From contig JAYFNT010000009.1 of NCBI GenBank assembly GCA_034933285.1, positions 124,001-188,000 on the forward strand: a stretch of 64,000 nt of DNA, given 5' to 3'. This document shows, in pieces, positions 8,464-16,151 of this stretch. The stretch is from RPRC01 sp034933285 (lineage in GTDB: Bacteria; Desulfobacterota; Desulfuromonadia; Geobacterales; Geobacteraceae). Both the position numbers and the translations under genes were made by a program. The notes beneath the pieces are model-generated. The model was not told the DNA's origin. It searched no databases and worked only from the letters and a program-made list of their open reading frames with translations. The stretch's first letter is position 1. Every line of letters begins with the position of its first letter.

Positions 8464-9306
8464 ATGAATTCCATATGCCTTAAGGCTCCCGCAAAAGTCA
8501 ACTATCTGCTCGATGTGATACGCAAGCGGCCTGACAATTATCATGATCTGAGAATGATAATGCAGCGCATCGCGATATACGATGAGATTGTACTATCTCT
8601 TTCCGATATGCCTGGAATTCGCGTCATTTGCGGGAAAGACGGTGTTCCTGACGGCCTGGGAAACATAGCCTGGAAAGCTGCCGACACGCTTCTGCAACGT
8701 ATCGTCAACAAGCCCGGAATCGATATTAGCATTACAAAGAACATTCCTGTCGCGGCAGGCCTGGGCGGTGGCAGCAGTGATGCAGCCTCTGTTCTCATGG
8801 GCCTGAACGACCTGCTGAAAATTGGGTTGAATGATCGAGAGTTGATGGACCTGGGACTCAACCTGGGCGCTGATGTTCCGTTTTTCATCTTCAAGAAAAC
8901 TGCCTTGGCTGAAGGAATCGGCGAACTCCTCACGCCTGTCGAAGGCCTGCCGTCAGTCTGGCTGGTCCTTGTCAACCCGAATATTCACGTTTCAACTGCC
9001 TGGGTGTATAAAAGTTTAAAATTGACCAAGGAAAAAGATCTGGATAAACTGCCGAAGTTTAGCAATAGAATAGAGGATATTTGCAGCCTGTTGTCCAATG
9101 ATCTGGAAAATGTAACCATCGGCAGTTATCCGCTGATTAAGGATATCAAGAGACTCCTGCTGGAAAAAGGCGCCAGGGGGGCGTTGATGTCCGGAAGTGG
9201 CCCGACCGTTTTCGGTGTTTTCGAGTCGGAGGAGAAGGCCCGTCACTGCCATTCGGAATTTGCCGGCAACACCGAATGGTATACCGCAGTTACGCATACA
9301 ATTTAA
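8464..9306 (+). CDS. ispE: 4-diphosphocytidyl-2-C-methyl-D-erythritol kinase
   Basis: A 280-residue GHMP kinase of the MEP isoprenoid pathway. It starts LKAPAKVNYLLDV, has the ATP-binding glycine-rich loop PVAAGLGGGSSDAASVL and a C-terminal MSGSGPTVFGVF. It phosphorylates CDP-methylerythritol at the 2-position. In Geobacter-type genomes ispE normally sits next to tRNA-Gln and prs; here about 9.8 kb of accessory DNA separates them. Its last 17 bases overlap the convergent gene on the minus strand. Confidence 0.95.
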   Translation: MNSICLKAPAKVNYLLDVIRKRPDNYHDLRMIMQRIAIYDEIVLSLSDMPGIRVICGKDGVPDGLGNIAWKAADTLLQRIVNKPGIDISITKNIPVAAGLGGGSSDAASVLMGLNDLLKIGLNDRELMDLGLNLGADVPFFIFKKTALAEGIGELLTPVEGLPSVWLVLVNPNIHVSTAWVYKSLKLTKEKDLDKLPKFSNRIEDICSLLSNDLENVTIGSYPLIKDIKRLLLEKGARGALMSGSGPTVFGVFESEEKARHCHSEFAGNTEWYTAVTHTI

Positions 9307-9616
9307 GTTTCCATCCGGAAAGGGTGCTTTTGATTCGGCCGTTGGCCTCACCCTGACGGGCAGCCCTTGCTGTCCAATCCGGTGAAACGTGATTGTCCGT
9401 CCTCGCTGTGTTAATCTGCGTGATTGTTTGTTCGACATAACCGGAAGAAACCAATACACGTTCCATTGTATCCATGCGCTTTGCGTAGTGATATGCGACG
9501 GTATCAGCTGCAATTCCCATAGCTGTACCTGTCCAGAAATGTGGCACATTTGAGTCGTCCATCGCAAATGATGATGTGGCAAACAGCAGCACCGACAAGA
9601 TAATCACCTTTCGCAT
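9290..9616 (-). CDS. Small secreted protein of unknown function
   Basis: 108 residues beginning MRKVIILSVLLFATSSFA, a clear Sec signal peptide with a probable cleavage after SFA, leaving about 90 mature residues. AAGGAG lies 5 bases before this ATG, which is why it is preferred to the GTG two codons upstream. No recognised domain. It is convergent with and slightly overlaps ispE, and is the first gene of the accessory region. Confidence 0.55.
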   Translation of the reverse strand: MRKVIILSVLLFATSSFAMDDSNVPHFWTGTAMGIAADTVAYHYAKRMDTMERVLVSSGYVEQTITQINTARTDNHVSPDWTARAARQGEANGRIKSTLSGWKLKLYA

Positions 9617-9689
9617 ACCCACTCCTTTCCACGGTAAAGCGTCTTTCCCACACCGTTACGTGAAGTTTATCAATAAATGAAATACTATT

Positions 9690-10063
9690 AATGTTGCCCG
9701 GTCTGCAGCGACACGTACCCTGGCTGAGCATCCCGCTCCCGTCCCTCTTGAATGCATCTCCTGACATGATGTCGTGGAGACGCCATGCGCGGCCGTCCAG
9801 GTCGTCCCACGGCACGCTGATCAGCTCCTGCGAACAGTGCGGAAACAGGTTTACGACCACGAGGCAACGGTTTTCCCCCGTTCTCCAGCACCAAGCCACC
9901 AGGTTCCGGCAGCTTTGGTTGTCGGGCCAGTCGCCGCTCTCGCAGAGGCGTCCGTCACCGCTTCTCAAGTCCAGCCTGGCAACTGCGTCCAGAAGGGCAT
10001 GGTGGAATGCTTGCAGATCACCGTTAATAGCGCGGCCAAGTGGGCATGGTCATCCTCCGTATA
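9690..10063 (-). pseudogene. Remnant of an alpha-amylase-family C-terminus
   Basis: The reverse strand reads NQSCRNLVAWCWRTGENRCLVVVNLFPHCSQ and ISVPWDDLDGRAWRLHDIMSGD, the typical C-terminal beta-sandwich of GH13 amylases and related alpha-glucan enzymes. There is no start codon or catalytic barrel. The C-terminal tail is frameshifted: the expected ending (MLSQG followed by YVSLQTGQH) is split between two frames near 9715. The fragment follows the glucosidase gene on the same strand, so a second alpha-glucan enzyme probably once stood here. Confidence 0.7.
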
Positions 10064-10068
10064 GATAA

Positions 10069-12816
10069 TTACCCTGATTCCAGCTTCCCGCGGACGAAGC
10101 TCGAAGCCTTGCCGGCCTCAAGCGATTTTTTCGGATCGAGCAATCCGAAGAGCTGGATCAGCTTCGCCACCAATCCTGTCCATCCCGTCTGGTGGCTCGC
10201 GCCCAGCCCCGCACCGTTATCCCCGTGGAAGTACTCATAGAAGAGGATGTAGTCGCGCCAGTACGGGTCGGCCTGGAATTTTTCCGTTCCCCCGTACACG
10301 GGCCGCCTGCCGTGCTCATCCCGCAGGAAGATGCGGGTAAGTCGATCCGAGATTTCTTTGGCCACCTCGAAGAGGTTCATCAGCTTGCCTGAACCGGTCG
10401 GGCATTCGACTTTGAAGTTGTCGCCGTAGTACAGGTAGAAGTTCAGGAGCGACCGGATGATGAGGGCATTGACCGGCATCCAGATGGGGCCGCGCCAGTT
10501 GGAATTGCCGCCGAACATGCCGGTGTTCGATTCGGCCGGCAGGTAGTCCACGCGGTACTCCTGGCCGCCCGCATGGAAGACATAAGGGTTCCGTTCGTGG
10601 AACCTGGAGAGGGAGCGGATGCCATAGGGGCTCAGGAACTCGTCCTCGTCGAGCATCTTGGAGAGAATCCGGCGCAGACGTTCCGGGTTGATAAGGGCAA
10701 AGATGCCCCGCTCGGCTACCCCGAAATGGCCCGGACCAGTGGGATGGACGGAATCCAGGAGCTCGGGCATCTGACGCATGCGTTTCTGGATCGCTGCCGC
10801 TGCCTGCGGAACGCATTCGCGCTGGCACTTCTCAATTACCGTCGTGGCGCACAGGGGGAGGAGCCCCACCATGGAGCGCACCTTGAGCCGCGTGGCGCTG
10901 CCGTCGGGGAGACGCAGCAGGTCGTAGTAGAAGCCGTCTTCCTCGTCCCACATGCCGTCCTGGCAGGGTTTGTTCATGGCCGCGGCGATATAGGCGAAGT
11001 GTTCGACGAACTTGAAGACCATTTCCTCGTAGTTGGGGTCATGGGCAGCCAGTTCGACGGCGAGCTCCAGCATGTTCTGCGTGAACAGGGCCATCCACGC
11101 CGTGCCGTCCGCCTGCTCCAGGTAGCCTCCCGTCGGCAGCGGGGCGCTCCGGTCGAAGACGCCGATGTTGTCGAGGCCTAGAAAACCGCCCTCGAAGACG
11201 TTCTTGCCGAACCGGTCCTTGCGGTTCACCCACCACGTGAAGTTCAGCATGAGCTTGTTGAAGGCACTCTTGAGGAATTCAACATCAGTCTCGCCCCGCA
11301 GCGCCTGTTCGGTGCGGTGCAGGAACAGGGTCGCAAAGGCGTGGACCGGGGGGTTCACGTCGCTGAAGTTCCATTCGTAGGCGGGGATCTGGCCGCTCGG
11401 GTGCAGGTAGCGCCAGCGGAGCATCAGTTTCAGCTGGTCCTTGGCGAAGTCGGGGTCCACGATACCTATGGGCAGCGTGTGGAAGGCGAGGTCCCAGGCA
11501 GCGTACCAGGGGTACTCCCACTTGTCGGGCATCGAGATGATGTCGTCGTTCACCATGTGGAACCATTCCCCGTTCCGGAATGCGCGGTGGCCGTGATGGA
11601 GGGGGTGTGCGTTGTGTTCTTCCAGCCATGCATCGCCGTCCCAGTAATAGTACTGCTTGGACCAGAGCATGCCGGCAATGGCCTGGCGCATGACGTTGGC
11701 CTCATCTTCGCTCACGGAAGCTGGCGTCACGGACCGGTAGAATTCGTCGGCCTCACGGAGTCTCGCCGCAAAGATGTCATCAAAACCCTTCGCAAAGGAT
11801 TTGTCCTTCCCTTGCGGAGGTGAATCGGTGAGCCGCAAACGGATCACCGCCGACCTGCCGGACTTTACGTTTAGCTGGTAGTGCGCCGACATTTTGGTTC
11901 CCGTCTTTTCGGGATTCACCGCGCCCTGCTGCCCGTTCACCACATAATTGTTGATTCCGTCCTTGAGGTACGGGCCGATGTCCGGGTAGTCGAGGCCGAG
12001 CCTGGCATGATTGGTCGAGTTCTCGGTAAAGAGCAGCGGCGCATCGCCTTCGCAGTACATGTAGTACGCCCCCAGCACGGAATGCGTTGCCTCAACCGTA
12101 CTCGTGCCCGCCGGTCCGTCGATCTGCTTGAGCACGGGTTTTTCGGAAGGCCTGGAAATCCACTCAGCCCAGTCGTTGCGGAACCACAGGGTCGGCAGCA
12201 GGTGCAGCACGGCCGCCTCCGGGCCCCGATTGACAGCTGTAATCTTTATCAGGATCTCCGCAGGTGCGGCCTTGGCGTATTCCACGAATACGTCGAAGTA
12301 GCGGTCCTCCGTGAAGACACCCGTGTCGAGGAGTTCGTACTCCATCTCCTCGCGGCTGCGCCGCCGGTTCGTCTCCACCAGGTCGGCGTAGGGAAAGGCT
12401 GCCTGGGGGTACTTGTAAAGATATTTCATGTAGGAGTGGGTCGGTGTGCTGTCGAGGTAGAAGTAATACTCCTTGACGTCCTCGCCGTGGTTAGCCTCGC
12501 TGTTCGTGAGCCCGAAAAGCCGCTCCTTCAGAATGACGTCCTTGCCGTTCCACAACGCCAGGGCAAAACAGATCCGCTGCTTGTCGTCGGATATCCCTCC
12601 CAGGCCGTCTTCGCCCCAACGATACGCCCGGGAACGGGCGTGGTCATGGGTGAAGAAATCCCATGCGTCGCCACCCTCGCTGTAGTCCTCCCGCACCGTC
12701 CCCCACTGCCGCTCGGAAAGATACGGCCCCCATTTCTTCCAGGGGACGTTCTTATCACGCGACTCTTCCAGACGCTGTTTTTCAGGATTCATCCCGGCTG
12801 GATCTGCCTTTTTCAT
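10069..12816 (-). CDS. Large glycoside hydrolase (GH63 / MGH1-like glucosidase)
   Basis: A 915-residue protein resembling the long glucosidases of the GH63-like (alpha/alpha)6-barrel group. Recognisable parts are an N-terminal beta-rich domain (KKWGPYLSERQWGTVREDYS...), repeated aromatic barrel segments (MLWSKQYYYWDGDAW, DKWEYPWYAAWDLAFHTLPIGIVDPDFAK) and NSNWRGPIWMPVNALIIRSL near the C-terminus. No signal peptide, so it is probably cytoplasmic and acts on alpha-glucans or oligosaccharides. The ATG at 12816 follows AGGAGGAAAC; an upstream extension has no ribosome site. The family is confident, the substrate is not. Confidence 0.8.
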   Translation of the reverse strand: MKKADPAGMNPEKQRLEESRDKNVPWKKWGPYLSERQWGTVREDYSEGGDAWDFFTHDHARSRAYRWGEDGLGGISDDKQRICFALALWNGKDVILKERLFGLTNSEANHGEDVKEYYFYLDSTPTHSYMKYLYKYPQAAFPYADLVETNRRRSREEMEYELLDTGVFTEDRYFDVFVEYAKAAPAEILIKITAVNRGPEAAVLHLLPTLWFRNDWAEWISRPSEKPVLKQIDGPAGTSTVEATHSVLGAYYMYCEGDAPLLFTENSTNHARLGLDYPDIGPYLKDGINNYVVNGQQGAVNPEKTGTKMSAHYQLNVKSGRSAVIRLRLTDSPPQGKDKSFAKGFDDIFAARLREADEFYRSVTPASVSEDEANVMRQAIAGMLWSKQYYYWDGDAWLEEHNAHPLHHGHRAFRNGEWFHMVNDDIISMPDKWEYPWYAAWDLAFHTLPIGIVDPDFAKDQLKLMLRWRYLHPSGQIPAYEWNFSDVNPPVHAFATLFLHRTEQALRGETDVEFLKSAFNKLMLNFTWWVNRKDRFGKNVFEGGFLGLDNIGVFDRSAPLPTGGYLEQADGTAWMALFTQNMLELAVELAAHDPNYEEMVFKFVEHFAYIAAAMNKPCQDGMWDEEDGFYYDLLRLPDGSATRLKVRSMVGLLPLCATTVIEKCQRECVPQAAAAIQKRMRQMPELLDSVHPTGPGHFGVAERGIFALINPERLRRILSKMLDEDEFLSPYGIRSLSRFHERNPYVFHAGGQEYRVDYLPAESNTGMFGGNSNWRGPIWMPVNALIIRSLLNFYLYYGDNFKVECPTGSGKLMNLFEVAKEISDRLTRIFLRDEHGRRPVYGGTEKFQADPYWRDYILFYEYFHGDNGAGLGASHQTGWTGLVAKLIQLFGLLDPKKSLEAGKASSFVRGKLESG

Positions 12817-12853
12817 GATATCGTTTCCTCCTGTCCGACTTTGCAGCGGAATT

Positions 12854-13416
12854 TCAATCCGGGTGTATCCTGGTGATCTTGGTCCCCTGCAGACCGAGTC
12901 CGGCCATGAGCCCCTTCTGGCTGAAGAAAAACGTATAGACACCTTTTCTTGCCGTGGTCGTGGTCAGCGCCTTCGCCATTCCCGCATCGACGACCACGAT
13001 GCTTGGGCCGACGCCTATTTCCCATCCTCCGCTTTTGTTCAGGTAGCGGAGGTCCGAGTCGGACATGAAGAACAGTGCATAGCCGAATTTCTGGATGCCC
13101 GCCTGCAGACCGTACGATGCGGAAGCGGTGTTGTAGTAGCCGGCAGCCCTGCCATGTTTGCGCAGGGCCCCGTTGCCACCTGGACTCCGACGACGAATCC
13201 CGCCTTGACAATGCTCGGGAATACGAGGATGCCCTTGGCTTCGGAGGCGAGCAGCTTTGCAGCTCGCGAGGATGCGTAAAGTTCCTGCAGGGCCTTGTCC
13301 ACGTCGCGGTCTATCTGGGCCTTGCTTGCTGCCGAAGCAGGGCATGGAAATGCGCCCAGGAGGGCAATGAGCCCCACTATGATCGCAGCTGACAACGAGC
13401 GAAAACTTGGTGACAT
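12854..13416 (-). pseudogene. YSC84-type lipid-binding protein, frameshifted
   Basis: Two overlapping reading frames together make one protein of about 187 residues. The first frame gives a signal peptide (ending PCPASA) and SKAQIDRDVDKALQELY...GILVFPSIVKAGFVVG. The second gives GGNGALRKHGRAAGYYNT, ASYGLQAGIQKFGYALFFM and a normal C-terminal end. They join if one G is restored near 13179-13181 (CCAGGTGG read as CCAGGGTGG). The start at 13416 follows AAGGAG. The family (YSC84/SYLF) binds phosphoinositides in eukaryotes; bacterial roles are unclear. A single missing base could be real decay or a sequencing error. Confidence 0.8.
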
Positions 13417-13722
13417 GGCGTGCTCCTTTCTGAATCTGCTGACGGTGAATGTGTCAAAGCTCTCCGGCCGTGTATGAGAATATAATCCGATATTCATGCC
13501 AAGTATCCCCATAGGGTGCCTTTCGGCTCAATATGGCGTAATCATGATGATTATCAGGAAATGCGTTTGACAGTCGTGATTGGGCAGGGGGGCGATATAT
13601 CGCCCGAGATGCGATATGTCGTCCGCACTGGGCTTCCGGGGTGACCGGGCGCCGGAAAAGCATGATGCGGCTGGCGTCAGGCCAGGGGCCGGTTCATGGA
13701 TTGGAGATAATTACGACAGAAG
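13417..13722. other. Intergenic stretch with a palindromic site
   Basis: 306 bases between the end of the radical SAM gene and the start of the YSC84 gene. A perfect 16-bp palindrome, GGGCGATATATCGCCC, lies at 13590-13605. A related imperfect site (CGATATGTCG) lies at 13612-13621, centre to centre 19 bp away. Short open frames on the minus strand here lack a ribosome site or recognisable content. The region should hold the promoter of the YSC84/glucosidase genes. Confidence 0.5.
13590..13621. promoter_or_regulatory. Tandem CGATATATCG-type operator candidate
   Basis: The palindrome at 13590-13605 and the half-conserved copy at 13612-13621 sit about 180 bases upstream of the YSC84 start. Their spacing of 19 bp is close to two helical turns, which would place two repressor dimers on nearly the same DNA face. 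The regulator cannot be named from sequence. Confidence 0.4.
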
Positions 13723-14907
13723 TCAGTGAGACGGTGTCTCTTGACAGAGGGCGCCATTAGCGCCGCGGAAGGCTGCAGCCGTGTTATGACGCGCATGGGA
13801 AATCGCCAATTCCTCAATTCCTTCGAAGAGGGTTCTATAGAGCCGACAGTAAGGGTCCTTGGACCGGATATCGCCATGGACCGAGTAGGACCGCACGGGA
13901 CATCCTCCGTGGCAGATGCCCAGATAGTCGCATTGGATGCAGTCCTCCCGCTGAATCAGGACCCCGGGCCTTTCCTGAAACATTCTGCGGGTATCGCTGT
14001 TCCGGAGCATGGATGAAAGGCCCGGGCCCTGGAAAATGTTCCCGAAACGGAATCCGGGATAGCTTGCCGCCCAGCAGTCGCACTGGGAGACATGGCCCAG
14101 CGGATCGATGCAGGCGAAGCCATTGGCGCAGTTGTCCTGCCAGATGCAGAGCAGGTCCTTGTGCCCAAGGACGAAATATTCCATAAGGCTGCTGAAGGGT
14201 CCTGCATGGACTCCCTTGGCGAAGCCCCTGTCGAGCCAGATCTTTGCCAGATCCAGGAGAAAACCGGCCAGGTGGTCCGAATCCAGTGGGTAGCCCTCCT
14301 TCACCTGGTTGGGCTGCCCACCGGGGAAGGGGGTGTTGACCTGGAACTCAGTAAACCCCAATTCATCGACAAAGCGGGAATAGAAGCGCTCCGCGCCCAT
14401 TTCCAGGGTTTTTTCGTTTGGTATGGCGATGACGCTGACCTGGATGCCCGCTTGCCGCGCTTCCCGCACTTTTCGGATCCAGAGGGCCTCGTATTCTTCT
14501 GGTCCGCCACCCGTGAGCCTGCGGTGGAGATTGGGGAAATCCATGGAAGAGCCCACGCTGTTTGCGAACATCTCCGCTATGACCCTGTTCCATTTCCCGG
14601 AGTAACCGATCATGTTCGACTGGAGGTAATTGACGACCTCTTTCTTCCGGGATACGGCATTCTTGCGTATGATGACATCTGCCTGTTCGAACCACGCCGG
14701 CGGCAGCGTCATCACTTCGCCCCCCTGCCAGTAGATGGACAATCGCGCGATAGACTCCTGCTCCAGGAAGTCAATGACCTTTTCCATAAGGACCGCGAGT
14801 TGGTCGAGGGTGAGGTGCTGATCGGTTTTGTTCTCGAAACAGTATTCACAGTCGGCATTGCAGGCCAGGGTAGGGAGCAGGATCAGTGAAAAGTTGGTAC
14901 CGGTCAT
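13723..14907 (-). CDS. Radical SAM/SPASM peptide maturase (probable cyclophane-forming)
   Basis: A 394-residue enzyme. C16, C20 and C23 (ACNADCEYC) form the CX3CX2C site for the SAM-binding 4Fe-4S cluster. The C-terminal SPASM domain is complete, with CANGFACIDPLGHVSQCDC and then C323, C326, C332, C336 and C354 (CIQCDYLGICHGGCP). SPASM proteins with a short neighbouring substrate usually crosslink that peptide. Its start overlaps the partner gene's stop as ATGA, so it is translationally coupled to it, and the WxNR-repeat precursor lies just upstream. The proposed reaction, carbon-carbon bond formation from Trp to Asn in each W-x-N unit, is inference from the triceptide-forming families. Confidence 0.88.
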   Translation of the reverse strand: MTGTNFSLILLPTLACNADCEYCFENKTDQHLTLDQLAVLMEKVIDFLEQESIARLSIYWQGGEVMTLPPAWFEQADVIIRKNAVSRKKEVVNYLQSNMIGYSGKWNRVIAEMFANSVGSSMDFPNLHRRLTGGGPEEYEALWIRKVREARQAGIQVSVIAIPNEKTLEMGAERFYSRFVDELGFTEFQVNTPFPGGQPNQVKEGYPLDSDHLAGFLLDLAKIWLDRGFAKGVHAGPFSSLMEYFVLGHKDLLCIWQDNCANGFACIDPLGHVSQCDCWAASYPGFRFGNIFQGPGLSSMLRNSDTRRMFQERPGVLIQREDCIQCDYLGICHGGCPVRSYSVHGDIRSKDPYCRLYRTLFEGIEELAISHARHNTAAAFRGANGALCQETPSH

Positions 14908-15731
14908 ATCGATTCCCCTTCCGAAGAAGGCAACGAGGCCATATCCGCCCGCAATTCCTCGGCCGCACTGCGCAGGGTTTGCATCAGCGCCTTCACGCCG
15001 CTGCAACGATACTCTCTGTGCGGCCACTTGAAGTATCCCATGCACTGCAAGAGGAACTCGCATCCTGCGCATTCGTCAGTTCCGGTGGCCAGCCCGCTCC
15101 GCAACTCTCTCAGGAACGCGAAAAACCCCTGTGTGGATTCCACCCCCGCCAGGCGACCGGGCAGTTTCTCCTCCCCTCGCTCGGTGATGAAGCGGTTCAG
15201 GGAAGGATCTTCCTCCTGGATGGCCCAGAGCGTAACCGGATCCCGGTGGTAGAATACCATCAACAGGCTGTGAAAAAACTCGACCGGCTCGGAAACCATT
15301 GTCTGGTGAAGATAGAAGCGGGCTATACACTGCATTTCATCCGCCAGCGCCTCGTCGGGCTGCCCACCCTCCACCTTGACCGCGAAGTTCAGGGCAACCG
15401 CCAGCTTCACCACGTTGCCGAATCCGGGAACGAGAGGGACGGAAACCCTGATGGGATGAACGGCAAGCAGGGGAGCGTAACGGTACAGGAGGGGAAGGTC
15501 CCGGCAGGGGTCGGAAACGACCAGGTCTACCGGTATGCCATGCCCCCATGCCATCAGGGCGCCAATTTCGCCATTCAGGGAAAGCAGCTTGATGAAGGAA
15601 ATATTTCCGAGATCCAAGTCGGTGACGTTTTCCACGAGTTCCGCCGGATCAGGGGAGCGGACAATCGCCTTGCGCCCGCGAAAGGCGGCGACCAGCGAGG
15701 CCGGGATGTCGTAGGCAATTGTATTCGTCAC
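14904..15731 (-). CDS. SPASM-like partner protein lacking the radical SAM cysteines
   Basis: A 275-residue protein between precursor and maturase. There is no CX3CX2C motif. Near the C-terminus C221, C224, C230 and C243 form C-x2-C-x5-C-x12-C, the spacing of a SPASM auxiliary-cluster site. The middle alternates strands and helices (VDLVVSDP, IRVSVPLVPGFGNVVKLAVALNFAVKV) in a manner compatible with a degenerate radical-SAM barrel. GeoRSP systems have a comparable SPASM-only partner. GTG at 15731 is preferred because GGTGGAG lies 7 bases upstream; a longer TTG start overlaps the hairpin. Likely role: substrate presentation or heterodimer with the maturase. Confidence 0.7.
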   Translation of the reverse strand: MTNTIAYDIPASLVAAFRGRKAIVRSPDPAELVENVTDLDLGNISFIKLLSLNGEIGALMAWGHGIPVDLVVSDPCRDLPLLYRYAPLLAVHPIRVSVPLVPGFGNVVKLAVALNFAVKVEGGQPDEALADEMQCIARFYLHQTMVSEPVEFFHSLLMVFYHRDPVTLWAIQEEDPSLNRFITERGEEKLPGRLAGVESTQGFFAFLRELRSGLATGTDECAGCEFLLQCMGYFKWPHREYRCSGVKALMQTLRSAAEELRADMASLPSSEGESI

Positions 15732-15779
15732 GTTCGTTCTCCACCATCTGTTCCGGTAGATATGCGTTTCCCGGGGGAG

Positions 15780-15798
15780 CAACCGCTAATAGCGGTTG
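15780..15798 (-). promoter_or_regulatory. Hairpin spanning the precursor stop codon
   Basis: A perfect inverted repeat, CAACCGCTA and TAGCGGTTG around one central base, includes the TAG stop of the precursor gene (15786-15788). It is not followed by a U-run, so it is more likely a transcript-stabilising or processing stem than a terminator. In RiPP operons such elements keep precursor mRNA more abundant than enzyme mRNA. Confidence 0.65.
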
Positions 15799-16130
15799 AC
15801 CCAGGCGCCGCCGCGATTGGCCCATGCACTGCCCCGATTGGCCCATGCGCCGCCCCGGTTTGCCCAGGCGCCTCCGCCTCCGGCCCGGTTCGCCCAAGCG
15901 CCACCTCCGCCGGCCCGGTTCGCCCATGCGCCGCCGCCTATGGGACGGTTTGCCCAGGCGCCGCCGTACGACTCCTTTCCGCCCGCGAACAGCGCTGCTC
16001 CTCCGGCGGCGACTCCGACTACTATTTTTGACCATTTGCCAAGGCTGATAAGCAATTCCCTGCGACTGAACAACCCTCTTTTAGTGGTACCGACCTCTCC
16101 GGAATCCTTAGATTTCAACTCATCTTCCAT
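15786..16130 (-). CDS. RiPP precursor with seven WxNR repeats and a Tat-like leader
   Basis: 114 residues. Residues 1-18 are polar. Residues 22-50 read as a twin-arginine-type segment (SRRELL followed by a hydrophobic stretch KIVVGVAAGGAALFAG). Residues 56-114 are repeats of G-G-A-W-A-N-R, with Trp at 59, 69, 79, 89, 96, 103 and 110. The first four repeats are spaced 10 residues apart by inserts such as PIG and AGG, and the last three by 7. One unit is GSAWANR and the last is GGAWVNRY. W-x-N is a three-residue cyclophane motif. AGGAGGT at 16136-16142 is 5 bases from the ATG, the strongest ribosome site in the cluster. It may resemble the multiple-cyclophane RiPP families, but I cannot confirm membership. 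Confidence 0.85.
   Translation of the reverse strand: MEDELKSKDSGEVGTTKRGLFSRRELLISLGKWSKIVVGVAAGGAALFAGGKESYGGAWANRPIGGGAWANRAGGGGAWANRAGGGGAWANRGGAWANRGSAWANRGGAWVNRY
15789..15965 (-). repeat. Coding tandem repeat array (GGAWANR units)
   Basis: Seven units within the precursor gene, 30-nt period for the first four and 21-nt for the last three. Bases vary at synonymous positions, while the residues W, N and R are kept in every unit, which points to selection at protein level. This is the probable modified core region. Confidence 0.85.
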
Positions 16131-16151
16131 GACTGACCTCCTGTTGGAAAG

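Noticed and set aside
11881..12876. Plus-strand 331-residue open frame over the glucosidase
   Set aside because: High GC creates long antisense frames; the opposite strand has a clear family match throughout.
15789..15965. CRISPR-like array
   Set aside because: The units are contiguous, in frame and coding, with no unique spacers and no cas genes.
14886..16031. Long plus-strand open frame (381 residues) over the RiPP cluster
   Set aside because: It is antisense to three coherent minus-strand genes, has no ribosome site or family, and its repeats only mirror the WANR codons.
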